Assembly: GCA_958510875.1 (NCBI GenBank)
Contig: OY294068.1
Location: 32,220,297-32,284,296 of the forward strand
Length of the DNA: 64,000 nt
Direction: 5' to 3'
From: Endomychus coccineus
Taxonomy: Eukaryota > Arthropoda > Insecta > Coleoptera > Endomychidae
The position numbers and the translations under genes are program-made. A model generated the notes under the pieces. It was not told where the DNA came from, made no database searches, and worked only from the letters and a program-made list of their open reading frames with translations. Below, piece by piece: positions 1 to 15,100 of this stretch (positions are counted from its first letter, which is position 1; each line of letters begins with the position of its first letter).

Positions 1-434
1 TCTGGATTCAAATGAGCTCGAAAAAGTGAATGTTCGAGACCTACAATAAATTTGAAATTCATTGTATCAAAAAATATAACAAAATAATTTAAATATAATT
101 AAAGAAATGTAATAAAATATTGAATAACCTTTAAAGTTACCTTGGAATATGAAATTGATTTAAATACAGGACGTCATTTGAATAAGTAATGAGTTTGGTA
201 CAGTAAATTGAGTAATAAAATGTGAATAAAACAAGTACATTCATTAATAACGCATGGAAAATCATTCTGAAGAATTTCCATTTTCTCATAAAAACAAATA
301 ATTTTAGAACAACTGCAAGGCTGTTAGATAGAAAGGAGATGTGTTTTTGTCTCATAATAACAAATGAAGTACAGGTGGATGTGATTTCAAATATTGAAGT
401 TTTTCGCTAATTAAAAACATAAACCCAACTATTA

Positions 435-1337
435 GTCTGGTCAAATTAGACGTTAAAAATGTGAAAGCTCGGAATTTTGTCCAAACAGACCAATCAACTT
501 ATTTTTTTTGCAAATCGTTCCTGGACGGATACTGAACGATATTGAACTTTAAGATCTAGTCGCTCGGCCAATTTTCATGGGAAAATTTATTGTAAAATTT
601 GTAAAATTGTTAAGTATTGCCAAAATTGGCTGGAAAACTCCACCCGGGGGTTTTCGGGGTCGCTGATCACGATTCCGAAGTTAGATTTACCATTTTCGAC
701 CGCAGTATCTAGAAATTGGCCAATTTTATGTCAAAAAAATGGATAAATTTGACAATTTCGTAATTTTTGTTGAAAATGGCCAGAAAATTTCACTAGGAAG
801 TCATTTGATATTGGATATGAAACAAATGATTTACAGTCACGGATAAATTCCCTGACTTTTGATAGCAGTGCCAATTTCAACAAAAATAACGAAATTATCT
901 AATTATCGGTGGAAAATGGTACATCTAACTTCTGAATCGTGATCAGCGACCTCGAAAACCCCCGAGTGAAATGTTTTAGTCATTTTCAAAAAAAATTACG
1001 AAATTATTAAATTTGACTATTTTTCAGACATATAATTGGCCAATTCCTAGATACTGCGGTCGAAAATGGTAAATCTAACTTCGGAATCGTGATCAGCGAC
1101 CCCGAAAACTTCCGAGTGGGGTTTTCCAGCCAATTTTGGCAATACTTACCAATTTTACAATAAATTTTCCCATGAAAATTTGCCAATTTCCGGTTTAACA
1201 GGTGAAAAATGGTCGAGCGACTAGATCTTAAAGTTCAATATCGTTCAGTATCCGTCCAGGAACGATTTGCAAAAAAAAATTAAGTTGATTGGTCTGTTTG
1301 GAAAAAATTCCGAGCTTTTTTGTCAAATTGACTCGAC
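435..1337. mobile_element. Long foldback element, TA target duplication
   Basis: About 900 bases that fold back on themselves. The left end reads TA-GTCTGGTCAAATT and the right end AATTTGACTCGAC-TA. Inside, the segment near 655-720 (GGGGTCGCTGATCACGATTC, CGACCGCAGTATCTAG) returns inverted near 1045-1120. A further partial inverted copy of the GTCGCTGATCACGATTC module lies at about 925-965. No coding potential, so a non-autonomous element. Ends and internal module are shared with the elements at 39184 and 42298. Confidence 0.8.
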
Positions 1338-1372
1338 TATATATTAACTATCAAAATTTTGATTTTGTTTAA

Positions 1373-1790
1373 TTTGATACATTAAATACCAGTTTCGCTT
1401 GACACCGTAGCTTCTTCGAACATATATTACAATATTCTATTTCACAACAGAAGAGCTAATATAATATTTAACATAAAAGTAATCTTAGGATAGATGGTTA
1501 GTGGAATTGTATCTAATTGCTATTTAACCAATCAAGAGATTTAACGATAAACTGGTATCAAACGGATAATCTAATTATACAAATTTATTAGGGGAAAATT
1601 ATTAAGCACTTGTTTATCATTCGGTAGAATATCGTTTGCTACCAAATTATCGTTTAATCTCTTGATGGTTTGAACCTCAATTAGATTATCATTAATGTTA
1701 TATTCAGATTAGCTCATTTATTGTAAGTTAGGATTTTGTAATATCTGTTTGAAGAAGCGAAACTAGTGGCATTTAATGCATTAAATTATT
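1373..1790. mobile_element. Palindromic MITE-like repeat, about 420 bases
   Basis: The left arm around 1381-1450 (ATTAAATACCAGTTTCGCTT, CTTCTTCGAACA) is inverted at 1745-1790 (GAAGAAGCGAAACTAGTGGC, ATTTAATGCATTAAAT). Inner arms near 1535-1560 and 1645-1670 (AATCAAGAGATTTAACGATA against TATCGTTTAATCTCTTGATG) pair as well. No ORF. The family is not recognised. Confidence 0.7.
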
Positions 1791-2255
1791 GAATATACAT
1801 TTTAATCGCATAATGATAGATGATTCTATTCCATTAAAATGTAACTTCTTTTTGGAAACATCAGTAGGTACTCGAATGATCTATCCTAAATATCTTCATT
1901 TTAACAACGTATAGAATTTCTCATAAATTAAAATGTACGTCCAAAGGTATATATCTAAGCACCAAATTGCTTCCATTTTCAAGAATTTATTATTGAACCC
2001 AGAAAATATTAATCTAGAATTTTATTTTTCGATTTTACTAAGGAAAAATAGAGAGTATGTTGTGTTTTCAATTGAATTGATTCCTATACAAATTAACCAA
2101 TTATCAAAACTGTAACAAAAATATACAAGCACAAATTCGTTATTCGGATGAAATTATATTTTTTGAGTATACGTTGTTATTGATATTTTCCATATTGAGG
2201 GCCTAATATATTTTTGAAAATTATCTAAAATTTATGAATATTCTTGGGATTTTAG

Positions 2256-3197
2256 CAAGCCGTTGAAGAAAAGTATAAATTATGCGATGAAACACTGTCA
2301 AAATTGCTACACTGGATCGGTGAAGTGGAAGACAGATTAGCTTCTCAAGACGTGATCCATGAAGTTGAAGAAGAATTGCGTAATCAAATCAACGTAATGA
2401 AGCAAATCAAAGACGATCTAGATCAGCATAACAGTCTAGTAATACATTGCGGAGATCAAGTACGTCAATTGGTATTAACAGCTGGAGATGTCCTGTCTAA
2501 GAGCGAAGTATCTGCTTTGGAGAAGAGTGGCCGCAATTTAAAAACACGTTACGACAAAGCGGTAGACCGAACCGATATTATGTTGAAACGTATGTTAACG
2601 TGCCGAGACGAGTTATCTAAACTCAACACTGAACTGCACGTTTTCTCCGATTGGTTGAGCAAAGCCAGAAGAGTCTTAGAAGATAAGGAACGATCACTCA
2701 GCGATCTACAACGCTTAGATTCGAGTGCAGAAAGCACCAAAGAATTCGTAAGCGATGTCATTTCCCATCAAGCAGATCTTAGGTTCATCACCATGTCAGC
2801 CCAGAAATTCGTAGACGAGGGAAAAGAATACTTGAAATTGTTGAACGATTTCCGTACATCGTTGCCATCTCGTTTACCACACATTGAGCCACTTTCTTCA
2901 CAAGAATCTCCCGTTCGTAGTGAAGTTTCTATAGTTACGCAACAATATCGCGACTTGCTCCATAGAGCGAATAATTTGTCTGATCGTCTATCGGGTGTTG
3001 GCGGGCGCCAAAGAGAATACAGCGATGCCGTAGACAAAGCTAGGCAATGGCTGAAGATCGCCGAACCGAAAACCATCAAACTACTGAACGAACCAATTGG
3101 TGGGGATCCAAAAGCTGTCGAGGATCAATTATCTAACGCCAAGGCACTCAATAACGAATTTGTTGCTAATGGAAGACTCATTGACAATGCCAAACAG
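2256..3197 (+). CDS. shot: shot exon: spectrin repeats (first in window)
   Basis: Acceptor ATTTTAG before 2256, donor GTAAGA at 3198; 942 nt, phase 0 in and 0 out, 314 codons. It starts [14 protein letters not shown] and ends at NAKQ. Three tryptophan-marked helices typical of spectrin repeats are visible: [12 protein letters not shown] near the start, [12 protein letters not shown] about a third through, and [10 protein letters not shown] near the end, so about three repeats. The reading frame runs on into the intron to 3278, but the tail after 3197 loses spectrin character. These repeats form the elastic rod of the spectraplakin; I see no catalytic function. Confidence 0.9.
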
Positions 3198-6100
3198 GTA
3201 AGAAACTATCAACTCAAAGAGTATATCATTGGTTTAGGAGACAAGTGTGATATGGAACAGTTTCCGATTTTTGCATGAGGAATGTCGAATCCTTCTTTCT
3301 CCAGTAGTTCCAAAATATCATTCCACGGCGGGCCTCTTCAATACGTTGTAGATGCATCTTCGTTTTTTTATGGGTTCAAGCTTAACATTTTTGCATGAAT
3401 AGAAAGAAACATTTCTTCCTTCTACTGTTCCTCAACCCCTCCAGGATGGCCAACTTCTAGTAATCTGCTGTTTGCGTTTTGTAAATTGTATCGGTAGAAG
3501 GTTCCCGTTCTTTTAGAAGGATATCCTTATCGCAGTTCTCGAATTTGATTCTTGTAAAAGGTTCGATGTTTCATAAATGTCGACTATGAATTAATTTAAA
3601 AGTTGGTATCACCCTTCAGAAATGACATCGCAAAAATACTCATGAAGTTAGGAAAATGATGATGTTAAATTTCGAATCAGCAGTACTATTTTGATTAGAT
3701 AGAAGAAGTGAGAGACAGGAACGCTTGACTTCATTTTCTATCACTATTATAATCGTTGTTGATCTTAAGGAGGTTCGGTAGTGCTAGCGGGGGAAATATA
3801 AGAAGAGCAAGTGGAAGGGAGTAGGCGGGGGTCTGTCAACGCTGTAAATATTGCCGGTTGAAATTGTATACATAAATACATGTAAAAATAATAACCAACA
3901 GTTCCTCAAAGAATGACTGTTGTAAAAATATTACGAGTATTTACGAAGCTTTAATAAAAAAGTAGATTTAATTGCTAATGTTCAGCTATTTTTTCTTAGA
4001 AATAATTAATGGAACTAGCTCAAACTTGCACGGAATATTATTGTAATAATATTATTCCATTAAAAAAAAGCATTTCTATTTAGGCGGTTTTTTTTTAAAT
4101 TTAACCATGTTGCTTTTTTGACTCGATATATTCAAAAAACGGTGTAGTGAAACCCTCCAAAAAATTAGCCGTATTCTTATATTGCTATTCTCAACGATCT
4201 GTAAAAATTTCAGAAAATTTAAAAAAAAAACTATCTCTACCGAACCTCCTTAGCTTGCTTAATAAAATTGATATCTATTGCAGAATCATCAAATATCTAT
4301 TGGGTAATATTCGCCAAAACTAGTTATTTTTGCCTTCTTCCATTTATATATCTTCTTTTTTCGCAATCAATTGTACGCTGATATTTTCTCTGGCAATTTT
4401 TTTATTACTTCTTTTAATCGGAATAACAATAAAAATTTATTCAACCAATTGCTTACAGAATTGAACATAGGACAATACATTAATAAATACTTGAATATGG
4501 ATAAAATAATTGTTTCCAAATTTGATAATGTTGTCTTGCATGATTCTTGCTTTTGCAACACAAAAACATGATTGGCCTGAAATGAGTTTCTCCAAAAGAT
4601 CTAATTGGCGTGCCAATATAGATCCCTAGAAGTTTAAACTTTAATATCTGATGAATAGTTTTATTCTGAATTTTAATCAGATGATTTTGTACATAGTTTG
4701 CACTATAGGAATGGAATTGTACAGCGTAGCTTTTCTCTAAATACATTATGAGACCAATGTCCTTCAAGATTGACTCCATATCACTTTTCAACTTGTCTAC
4801 TACTATAATAGATTCCGAATTTTTACTGCTTGATACTGAAGAAATGGCATCTACAAATGCACATAAAACAGTTGATATTTATCCATATCATTCAAATATA
4901 ACAAAAATAATAGCGGACCCGAAACAGTACCTTGGGGTGGGTACCCCCTTCATTAAAATTAGTGATGATTTTCTTAAAAATATTGCACATACTGTTTCCT
5001 ATTAGTGATTTAGGAACGTAATATCTACCACTCACCATGCAAACCATAACACTCCAGATTTTCAAGCAGAATATCATGATTTACGCAGTCAATAGAAAAA
5101 GCCGTAACTATTCTAAAATGATAAAAGGGCTGCAATTGTAGATTTTTCATTTCCATAAGTGTGTTGCCTCTCAAACAAAATATGAAAACTATTAAGAAAT
5201 TAAATTATTTTTTGTGCCAACATTTTTTCTATAATTTTTGAAAAACCTGTTTGGTCTGTTATTGGAAAGTAGTTTACGATCTCCTTTTTTGATTAGGCAA
5301 ATATTTTTCTACATTTTGATCGTACTATGAAGAAAATATTACAGCTTTCGCTTCAGGTGTTCCGCAAGGATAATCCATATGTCTTTTTAGTTGAGATAAA
5401 CTCTTAACATTTTGTCTATCATCATATCACATTCGACATCTTCCATATTTTAGAATATATTTACAAACAAATTCCTTTTTAGGCGACATTCAACCTTCTT
5501 CGATCTCTGGAAGGTCAAATATCTCCTTCAGAAATCTCGAGAATAGAACAACCTGTAGTCGAATTGGAACAGAAATACGTTCAACTAGGAAACGCACTAG
5601 CAGATAGATGCCAAGAGTTAGAAACTGCACTGATACAATCGCAAGGAGTTCAAGACGCTCTGGATGGTATCATGTCATGGCTGAACGGTGCCGAAAATCA
5701 ATACAAGAATCTCCAAAAGCCTGCGTCGCTGATAAGAGAACGTCTTGATGAACAGATTCGTGAACATCGTGTAATACAATCTGACATCGACACGCATATC
5801 TCCTCGATCGATTCCGTTTATATGTCGGCAAACGAACTGATCGACTCAACTAGTAACGCCAGAATTGCCAAAAAAATCGAATTGAAATTGAACGACGTCA
5901 AAGGAAGATTCGAAAAACTTTTCGATCGTTCCCAGAAACGTGGAGAATTTTTGGCCGAGGTTGATCAGGGCTTGACGCTCTTCAATAATCAAGCGTCACA
6001 GTTCGATCAATGGTACAAGGGTGTAATAGATATTGTGGATTCTCGTGAATTTGCCAAACTCCCCGTGGAAGAAAGTGCACACCGAATGAAAGAAATCAGT

Positions 6101-9100
6101 GCAAATCTAGAAGGCAAAAAACTACTCTTTGAAGACGCTATCAAAGGAGGTAAAGAATTGATCAACAAACGTGATGTAACCGATACTGCTAATGTTCGTG
6201 ATAAGATCAAATCGATGGAGAATCAATGGAGGGAATTAGCAAATTTGTTGGATGACAAACAGAGACTTTCGAAACAACGTTCTGAGCAACACAGTGCCTA
6301 CGAAAAGTTGAGAGAACAAGTGAACGAATGGCTCAGTCGAATGGAAACCAAGATAACCCGTCTGGACGTTGTCGCTGTTGAAATAGAATTTTTGAAAAAG
6401 CAGAATGAGGAGTTGAAGCCAATTGGGAAGGAATACAAAGACTACGGAGCAACTATAGATCGAATAAATGACGTAGGAAGTGTATATGACAGTTTGGTTC
6501 GTGGTGATCGTCCAGATTCACCTTCAAGGAGGAGGAATCAGGTGTATAGTCCTACAAAACGAACGTCATTTACTTCAGGTAAGCTATAATTTTGTAGTAG
6601 ATAAATGAAGCTCAATTTTACAATGTTACAGGTCGCAGGTCGTCCCAAGATGGACGTTCACCATCTCCCTCAAAGGCTCTCAGTCCATTATCAACTGGCG
6701 GTTCTAGCGGATTTTCCTCACGCCGTTCCAGTCAAGACGGTTTCCATTTGGAAGAACTTTCTCCAGTGCAACAGCAGTTGTCTGAGATCAACAATAGATA
6801 CTCGATGCTTGGAATCAAGATAAACGATCGTCAATCCGAAATCGACTCAATACGTGAGGAACTGAAGAGACATTTGGAGAACTTGAAAACTCTCAGTTCC
6901 TTTTTGGATAGGGTACAAAGACAACTACCGAAGGAAGTGGTTCCTGCTAATAAGGAAGAAGCGGATAAGCTCAATAAACAAATAAAACTGATTCTGGAAG
7001 AAATGTATGAGAAACAATCCCTGCTGGACTCTACCAAGAGTCAAGTTAAGGACTTACTAAGACGCAAACCGGGTGCATTAGGCGCTGATAATTTGAATGA
7101 CGAACTTGAGGACGTAGTATCCCACTGGAAGTCCATCAGTGACCACTTGAAGAATAGAATCAAATTCATGGAAGACATGAAAGAATTCCACGATACTCAT
7201 GATTCCCTTTCATCTTGGTTAACATCTAAAGATCGCATGTTGACCGTATTAGGTCCAATATCTAGTGATTCAAGAATGGTACAGTCTCAAGTCCAGCAGG
7301 TACAAGTACTGAGGGAAGAATTCCGTTCGCAACAACCTCAACTTCAACATTTAATAGATGTAGGAGATTCCGTTTTGTCATATTTGGATGTGAAATCTCC
7401 AGACGGTCAGAAAATAAATAACAAATTAGCCAACGTTCAACAACGATGGGCTGATCTGTTAGGAAAGTTGGAAGAACGTGCCGATTCCCTTGGTGCCGCA
7501 GCTGACACGAGCAGGGAATTTGACGCCCAATTAATAAGACTCAAAGACGCTCTACAAGGAATATCAGACAATTTAGATGAGTTGCCATTAGATAAAGATC
7601 CTGAAGAACAATTGCGTAAAGTAGAGAACTTGGAACGACAACTGGAAGGACAACGACCCCTTTTGGCAGACTTGGAAGCAGCCGCTGCTCATTTATGTGA
7701 TGTTTTAAGTGATCCAGCATCCAGAGCCGATATTCAAGCCAAACTAGCTTCAATTGGCAGGCAATTTAACGCGTTGCAAAAGAAATTGGACCACAAGAAA
7801 GCTGAAATAGAAGGTTACCTCCGAGATGGACGTCAATTTGAAGCATCTTGTGTCAAAACTCTTGGCTGGTTATCAGATGAATTGAGCTCTATAACTGAAC
7901 GCCTATTAATATCCGCCGATCGAGATATTCTGGATCAACAATTGGCTCATCACGAACCAATCTACAGAGATGTTCTAGCACGTGAACATGAGATCATCAT
8001 GCTCCTCAACAAAGGTCGCGACATTTTATCGAAGAATAACAAAACCGATGCAAGACCACTCCAACGCGATTTGGATAAGATACAACAACACTGGGATAAA
8101 CTGCGAAAGGAAGCAGTTGATCGACAAACGCGTCTTCAAACTTGTAAAGAACATTGCCGCAAATATTATCGTGCCCTGGAAAGTTTCGTACCATGGCTAC
8201 GACAAGCTGAGGATAAATTAGACGCACTTCGACCTTCGTCGTTCCAAAGAAAACTCATCGAGAAACAACTCAAAGAGTTGCAAGTATTCCGTAACGAGGT
8301 ATGGAAGAAATCTGGTGAATATGAAAACACCAAAGCTTTGGGTGATACTTTCGAATCTGCTTGTGATATAGACAAGGAAATTGTCAAGCACGAATTATCT
8401 ACTCTGAAAGCAAGATGGGATAAATTGAATAACGATCTGATTGAACGGACTCAAGCCCTAGAAGATCAATCTCGAAAACTTGTAGACTTCAATGAGAACC
8501 TGAGAGACTTCCAGCACGGTTTAGAGAGATGCGAAGATAAATTGGGATCGCACGATGCTTTAGGTGGAGCCGCCCGGGATCCCAAGCTTTTAGATCGCGT
8601 GAAGGAGTTAAGGGAGGAAACGGGGAAACTGAAGAAACCTCTATTAGCTGTTCGGCAACAAGCTTCTGATCTAGTCAATGCAGCTGCGGAAAATGGAATA
8701 GACGCCAATCATCTCCAAGATGATGTCGATTCACTTGCCGAACGTCTTGACGAATTGCAGGCGAAACTGGACGACCGTTGCCTGGAATTGCAATCGGCAG
8801 CAACGGCAGTTACACAATATAACGAACAAGTCAAAACATTATCTCACGACCTTTCCGCGTTGGAAGCGGAACTTGATGACATGAGAGCGCCAGCTAGAGA
8901 TATAAAATCGGTTCGAACTCAAATCGATGACGTGTCAAAATTGCTCAAGAAAATTAACAAAGCAACTGATGATGTAGAAAGTGCAATTCAAGCGGGTGAA
9001 GTCTTGGTGGATAGTGGATTTGCACCGGATACCGCTCAAACTCGCCAACAAGTGGAGAGTCTGAAGAAACAACTCGGAAGACTTGACGATAGAGCGAGAA

Positions 9101-12100
9101 ACAGAGAACAAGATCTGGAAGGTGTGCTCAAAAAATTGGAAAACTTATACTTGGCACACGCAAGTATTTTGGACGACATCCAAGACGCCTCAGACCAGGT
9201 TCGCAAGTTGAAGCCAGTTGGTTCTGAAGTCGACAGCATAAGATCGCAACAGCAAGATTTCAAAAAATTCAGAGCGAAAACCGTCGATCCGCTTAGCAAG
9301 AATATCGACGATTGTAACAGGTTTGGACAAGGACTCATACAATCTGCTGCGCCTGGAGTTAATACTGCAACCTTGGAAAAGGATCTGGAGAAAATGAACG
9401 ATCTGTGGAACAACCTCAAGGAAAGAGTGAGTAAAATCCTCATTACAATTATCATGTTTGTTAACCATGCACTTGACTTTTTCACTCGGTATAATTATTT
9501 TGTATCAGTGTCAACCTTGTTACAACTACACATAATTCGTTCTAACTTTCAGACGTCTCATTTTCTGTACAATCTGTACTTTGTCAAAAAAAAAAGGAAT
9601 TTTAATGAATGGAAGGATGAAAGAAAAATGCATCGATGATTCATTGGTGTCCAAATTAATCAATAAATCCTTGAGGAGTGATTCATATTTTCACTTTGCC
9701 ACAATATAAGTCATGAAAATTTTTCAATATTCCATGCTAGAACACATTTCGCTCTTCAAATTTTTTTTAAATGCTTAGAAAACCATTGTATACTGGTATT
9801 TAGATTTTCTAGATATATGAATAAACTCAAGTTGCGTTCATCATCATTGTTACTGAATATTTTCGAGTTTCGTTTACTTTTTTCTTTCCCCAGATCAATG
9901 ACCGCGAAAGGAGGTTAGATATTGCCCTCTTACAATCTGGCAAATTCCAAGAAGCATTGGATGGCTTGGCCAAATGGCTCACTGACACAGAAGAACTAGT
10001 AGCCAATCAAAAACCACCATCAGCCGATTACAAAGTCGTCAAAGCTCAACTCCAAGAACAGAAATTCCTTAAAAAAATGTTACTGGACCGTCAAAACTCT
10101 ATGTCATCGCTGTTCAGTATGGGTAACGAAATCGCCAAAGAAGCTGACCCAGTCGAAAGGAAAGCGATCGAAAAACAACTTAAAAGCTTGATCGGACGTT
10201 TCGAAGCTTTGACGGAGGGGGCTCAACAGAGGACGCTACATTTAGAGCGAACGATGAAGATTGCGAAAGAGTTCCAAGATAAACTAACGCCTCTCCAGGA
10301 ATGGTTGGATCGTAGCGAGAAGAAAGTTAAAGATATGGAAATCATCCCGACAGACGAAGAGAAGATTCAGCAGAGGATTCGAGAACACGATGTTCTTCAT
10401 AGTGATATACTGAGCAAGAAACCCGATTTCAGAGAATTAACTGATATTGCATCGAATTTGATGTCAGGTGTTGGAGAAGATGAAGCTACAATATTGGCTG
10501 ATAAATTGCAAGAAGTTACCGATAGATACGCTCATTTAGTTGATGCCAGTGAAAATATAGGACAACTTCTGACCGCTTCCAGGCAAGGACTCCGACACCT
10601 TGTTCTCACATACCAAGATCTTGCTAGCTGGATGGATTCCATGGAACAGCGTCTCAATCGTTACAAAGTCTTAGCAGTGCATAAGGATAGACTACTGGAA
10701 CAAATGGACGATCTTACAGGCTTGACTGAAGAACTAGCCGGTAGACAACAAGACGTAGACGGTACAGTAGACGCTGGAGTTGAGTTAATGCGTCACATAT
10801 CATCTGATGAAGCCTTGCAACTGAAGGACAAATTAGATTCGTTGCAGAGACGTTACAACGATCTGACCGCAAGAGGAGCGGAACTTCTCAAACACGCTCA
10901 AAATATTCTTCCACTTGTGCAGCAATTCCACGAAAATCATAATCGTCTAGTTGAATGGATGCAAGGTGCTGAAAGTATATTACAATCGGCCGAACCCAAC
11001 GAAGCTGAAATAGCACGCCTGGAATACGATTTGCAAGAATTAAGACCGGTGCTCGAGCACATTAACCTTCTGGGTCCTCAGCTATGCCAAGCAAGTCCGG
11101 GTGAAGGTGCTGCCACAATAGAAGGCCTTGTCACAAGAGATAATAGAAGATTTGATGCCATTGCTGAACAAATCCAAAGACGAGCTGAGAGAATCCATCT
11201 AGGAAAACAACGAGCATTAGAAGTCACAACTGATATAGACGAGCTTCTAGAATGGTTCAGAGAAGTTGAAGGTCAGATCAGAGACGCCGATAAGCCTTCG
11301 GCTGAACCAGATCTAATAAGGGTACAACTCAAAGAGCACAAAGCTCTTAACGATGACATTTCTAGTCAAAAAGGAAGAGTGCGTGATGTTTTATCCACTG
11401 CCAAGAAAGTACTCCGAGAAAGCCCGCCAAATGAAGATACATCGCTCATCAGAGAAAAGATGGAAGATTTGCGAGAAACCATGGATACTGTATCAGCTTT
11501 AAGCTCAGATAGATTGGGTATTCTGGAACAAGCATTACCGTTAGCAGAACATTTCAATGACACTCATAACGTTCTCGTAAGCTGGCTTGCAGACATGGAA
11601 GAACAAGTTTCAATGTTGGCAATGCCTGCTTTAAGACCTGATTTAATCGCGCAACAGCAAGACAGAAACGAAATGTTCATCCAGTCTATCAACGAACACA
11701 AACCGTTATTGGACAAACTCAATAAAACTGGTGAAGCTCTCATTCGGTTGTGCAACGACGATGATGGAGTTAAAGTTCAAGAATTACTTGACACTGATAA
11801 TGATAGATACGCTGCTCTGAAACTAGAACTCAGAGAAAGACAACAAGCTTTGGAACAAGCTCTTCAAGAAAGCTCCAAATTCAGCGATAAATTAGAAGGT
11901 ATGCTGAGGGCATTGTCCAACACTGCAGATCAAGTTAATAACTTGGAGCCAATATCCGCTCATCCTCCAAAAATCCGTGACCAAATTGATGATAACGATT
12001 CTCTCATTGGCGATCTCAATAAGCGTAAAGAAGCGTATGCTGCTGTTCAGCGAGCAGCAGATGATGTTATCAGTAAAGCAACCAATAGAGCCGATCCAGC

Positions 12101-15100
12101 TATAAAAGATATCAAACGAAAGCTCGATAAACTTAAACATCTGTGGGATGACGTCCAAAAGGCAACTAGTACACGAGGGAACTCCCTGGAAGACACTCTC
12201 GAGGCTGCCCAAAAGTTCTGGAAGGAACTGCACGCCATCATGTCTACTCTTAAAGACTTGGAAGATTCACTGATAAGTCAAGAGCCTCCAGCAGTCGAAC
12301 CTAAGGCCATCCAAGAACAGCAAGTCGCATTACAGGAAATAAGACAAGAAATCGATCAAACTAAACCTGAAGTGGATCAAGTGAGGAGTTCAGGACAAAA
12401 ATTGATGAAGTTATGTGGAGAACCAGATAAACATGAAGTTAAAAAACACATCGATGATCTCGATAATGCATGGGACAATATTACATCCTTATATGCAAAG
12501 AGGGAAGAAAATTTGATAGACGCGATGGAAAAAGCAATGGAATTCCACGAAACTCTACAGAATCTTTTAGAATTTTTGGAAAAAGCAGAAAAGAAGTTCG
12601 CCAAAATGAGCCCGTTAGGTTCTGACATCGATTCTGTTAAGAAGCAAATCGAACAACTCAAGCAGTTCAAAGTTGAGGTGGATCCACATATGGTTAAAGT
12701 AGAAGCGTTGAACAGGTTAGTGTGCAAATTGGTCTTTCTGAACTCGTTATTCAGATGAAAGTACATCTTATTCTGTTCTAGAACTTCATTACGGTGAGGA
12801 GCAGTAGACTAGATAGAAACATATTCGTTCTCTCTCATTATTTATCGCTTCATTTCATTTAATATTCATGACTTTATTTTTATTTGTTCTAACTAACACT
12901 TGTTTTTTTTCTATATTTTCACTCTCGTTGGACTTCAGGAGTCTTATCAGGCAAGAATATTTTAGATTTCTGCGATGCAATTTGCCTATTGTGTTAACGC
13001 AAAAAAAATACTGCATGCTTTTTCAGTGCTTTTGAGTCAGTTATTCTGCAACTTGGTCAGGGAAAAAATATAAAAATCGAGATTTCTGTCTTATTCGATG
13101 AAAAAACATGTGCACATGAAAGTCGACTTTGTATGATTCTGAACACACTTATATTTTGTGTATTCGTGCGACTGCAATATACTCCAATTGTAATGTTCTT
13201 TTGCTTGAAAACGAATGAAAATCTCCTAATTCAAAACGAATGCATTGCATATTTCGAATAAGATAAATGTTTGATTGCGTTGATGAACTTGTAATCTTCC
13301 AGTTTTTACTTTGAAACTTGCACGAATATGTGGAACTTTATTTTTCATTTCCTCAGAGAATAAATGAAGGGGGTACATGTAGTAAAAATTACAGACGCGC
13401 GAACTTCGCGAAAAAATCAAGCAAAAATTAGTAAGACAGTAGAGGATGGAAGATTCTATGAATGTCCTAGTTGAACCGAAAAAACAAATAGATAACTCAG
13501 AAGCTAGGATCCTCTCTTCTAAAATGCTTATTTTTTTCGACGAACTGAGGAAACCGAAATTCAGTTTTGTATTAATATGAAGCAAACCGTTCAATTGATT
13601 TATGCCAAAAGATTTTAAATAGCTGAAATAGCTCATTAATTCGAAACACATACTTATTCCAATCAATCAAAAAATTTGAAATTGCAGAAAAATAGTGAGT
13701 CAAACAACAATTTGTTGTTGAAAACTGATTAATATACAGGGTGTTTCAGAAAAATGTGGCCCCGTTGCTAGGATAGGTAGAACATTGAAAGATAAGTGCT
13801 TCGCTTAGTAAAAAATGTTTGTAACCGCATCCGTATTCAAGATACAGGATGTTGTAAAAAAAAATTTGAAATCATTTTTCACGATTATGTCGAAACTACT
13901 GGCAACATTGTGATGAAATTCAGTATGAATATGTTTTGGAAGCTGACACTTCGCAGGAATTTATTTTCATATCTGACTCTCATAGAGGGCGCTAATTACA
14001 CGGTTCATACCCAGTAGTTTTAATCATAACTTTTTTGAGGTTACATTTTCTGATTCAAATTTTACGTGAAATTAAACACCATTCAATTCAATCAAAAAAG
14101 GTACTCTTGGTAAAACACGATACTGTGTACCGTTTTCGGAATATTTTGATTTGAAAATAATGAAGTAATAACTGATGCTGGTATGAAGTAAAAAACAACT
14201 GCCAATTTATTAAAAACCGAAAACAATAACATTATTCTGAGACTGAAGTTATTAATTAAACGAAGAATCACATTAAAAATTAAAATGTGGATTTGAGCAC
14301 TTACTCTAACTGATTGAATATTTCATGTTTTTATTCAAATTTATTTTAATTTTTAGTGTGATTCTTCGTTTAATTAATAACTTTAGCATTAGAATAATGT
14401 TATTGTTTTTGGTTTTTAATAAATTGGTGATTGTTTTTTACTTCATACCAGCATCAGTTATTATTTCATTATTTTCAATTCAAAATATTCCGAAAACGTT
14501 ACACAGTATCGAGTTTTACCAAGAGTATTTTTGGTGTAAAATTGAATGATGTTTAATTTCACGTAAAATGTTATGTTTAAAACTACTCGGTACGAACCGT
14601 GTAATTAGCGCCCCCTATAAGAGTCAGATATAAAAATAGATTCAACCGATGTATCAGCTTCCAAAACATATTCATACCAAATTTCATTACAATGTTGCCA
14701 GTAGTTTGGACATAATCGTAAAAAAGGTCTTTAAGATTTTTTTTTACAACACCCTGTATCTTGAATACGGATGCGGTTACGAAAATTTTCCACTTAGCGA
14801 AGCACTTATCTTTCAGTGTTCTACCTATCCTAGCAACGGGGCGGCTACCTTTTTTTGAAACATCCTGTATAAACTTAGCAATAGGGAGATTAAGCCAAAT
14901 TACTTTCTGAGATATTAATCTTCAAAGCTCAATACTTTTATTCTTATAAAATGACATAATTATATACAGATTGAGTTTGAGAGACCGGTAAACTCATATT
15001 CAATAAATGCTACTTCGATTCGACATAGATGGGCTTGATTTATTAATGCGCATGTCGTCAGCAGCGATAACTAGACGATGCATCCGATCGATTCATTTCA

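Noticed and set aside
3198..3278. Open frame continuing past the first rod exon
   Set aside because: It begins with a GTAAGA donor and loses spectrin-repeat pattern; the downstream acceptor at 5483 fits the phase at 3197.
9427..9639. Open frame continuing past the third rod exon
   Set aside because: GTGAGT donor at 9427, then hydrophobic AT-rich translation unlike the rod; the next exon at 9894 fits phase 0.
6831..12766. Antisense open frames of 60-150 codons across the rod exons
   Set aside because: Shadows of the spectrin-repeat frame on the other strand; Ser/Leu-rich, with no family similarity.
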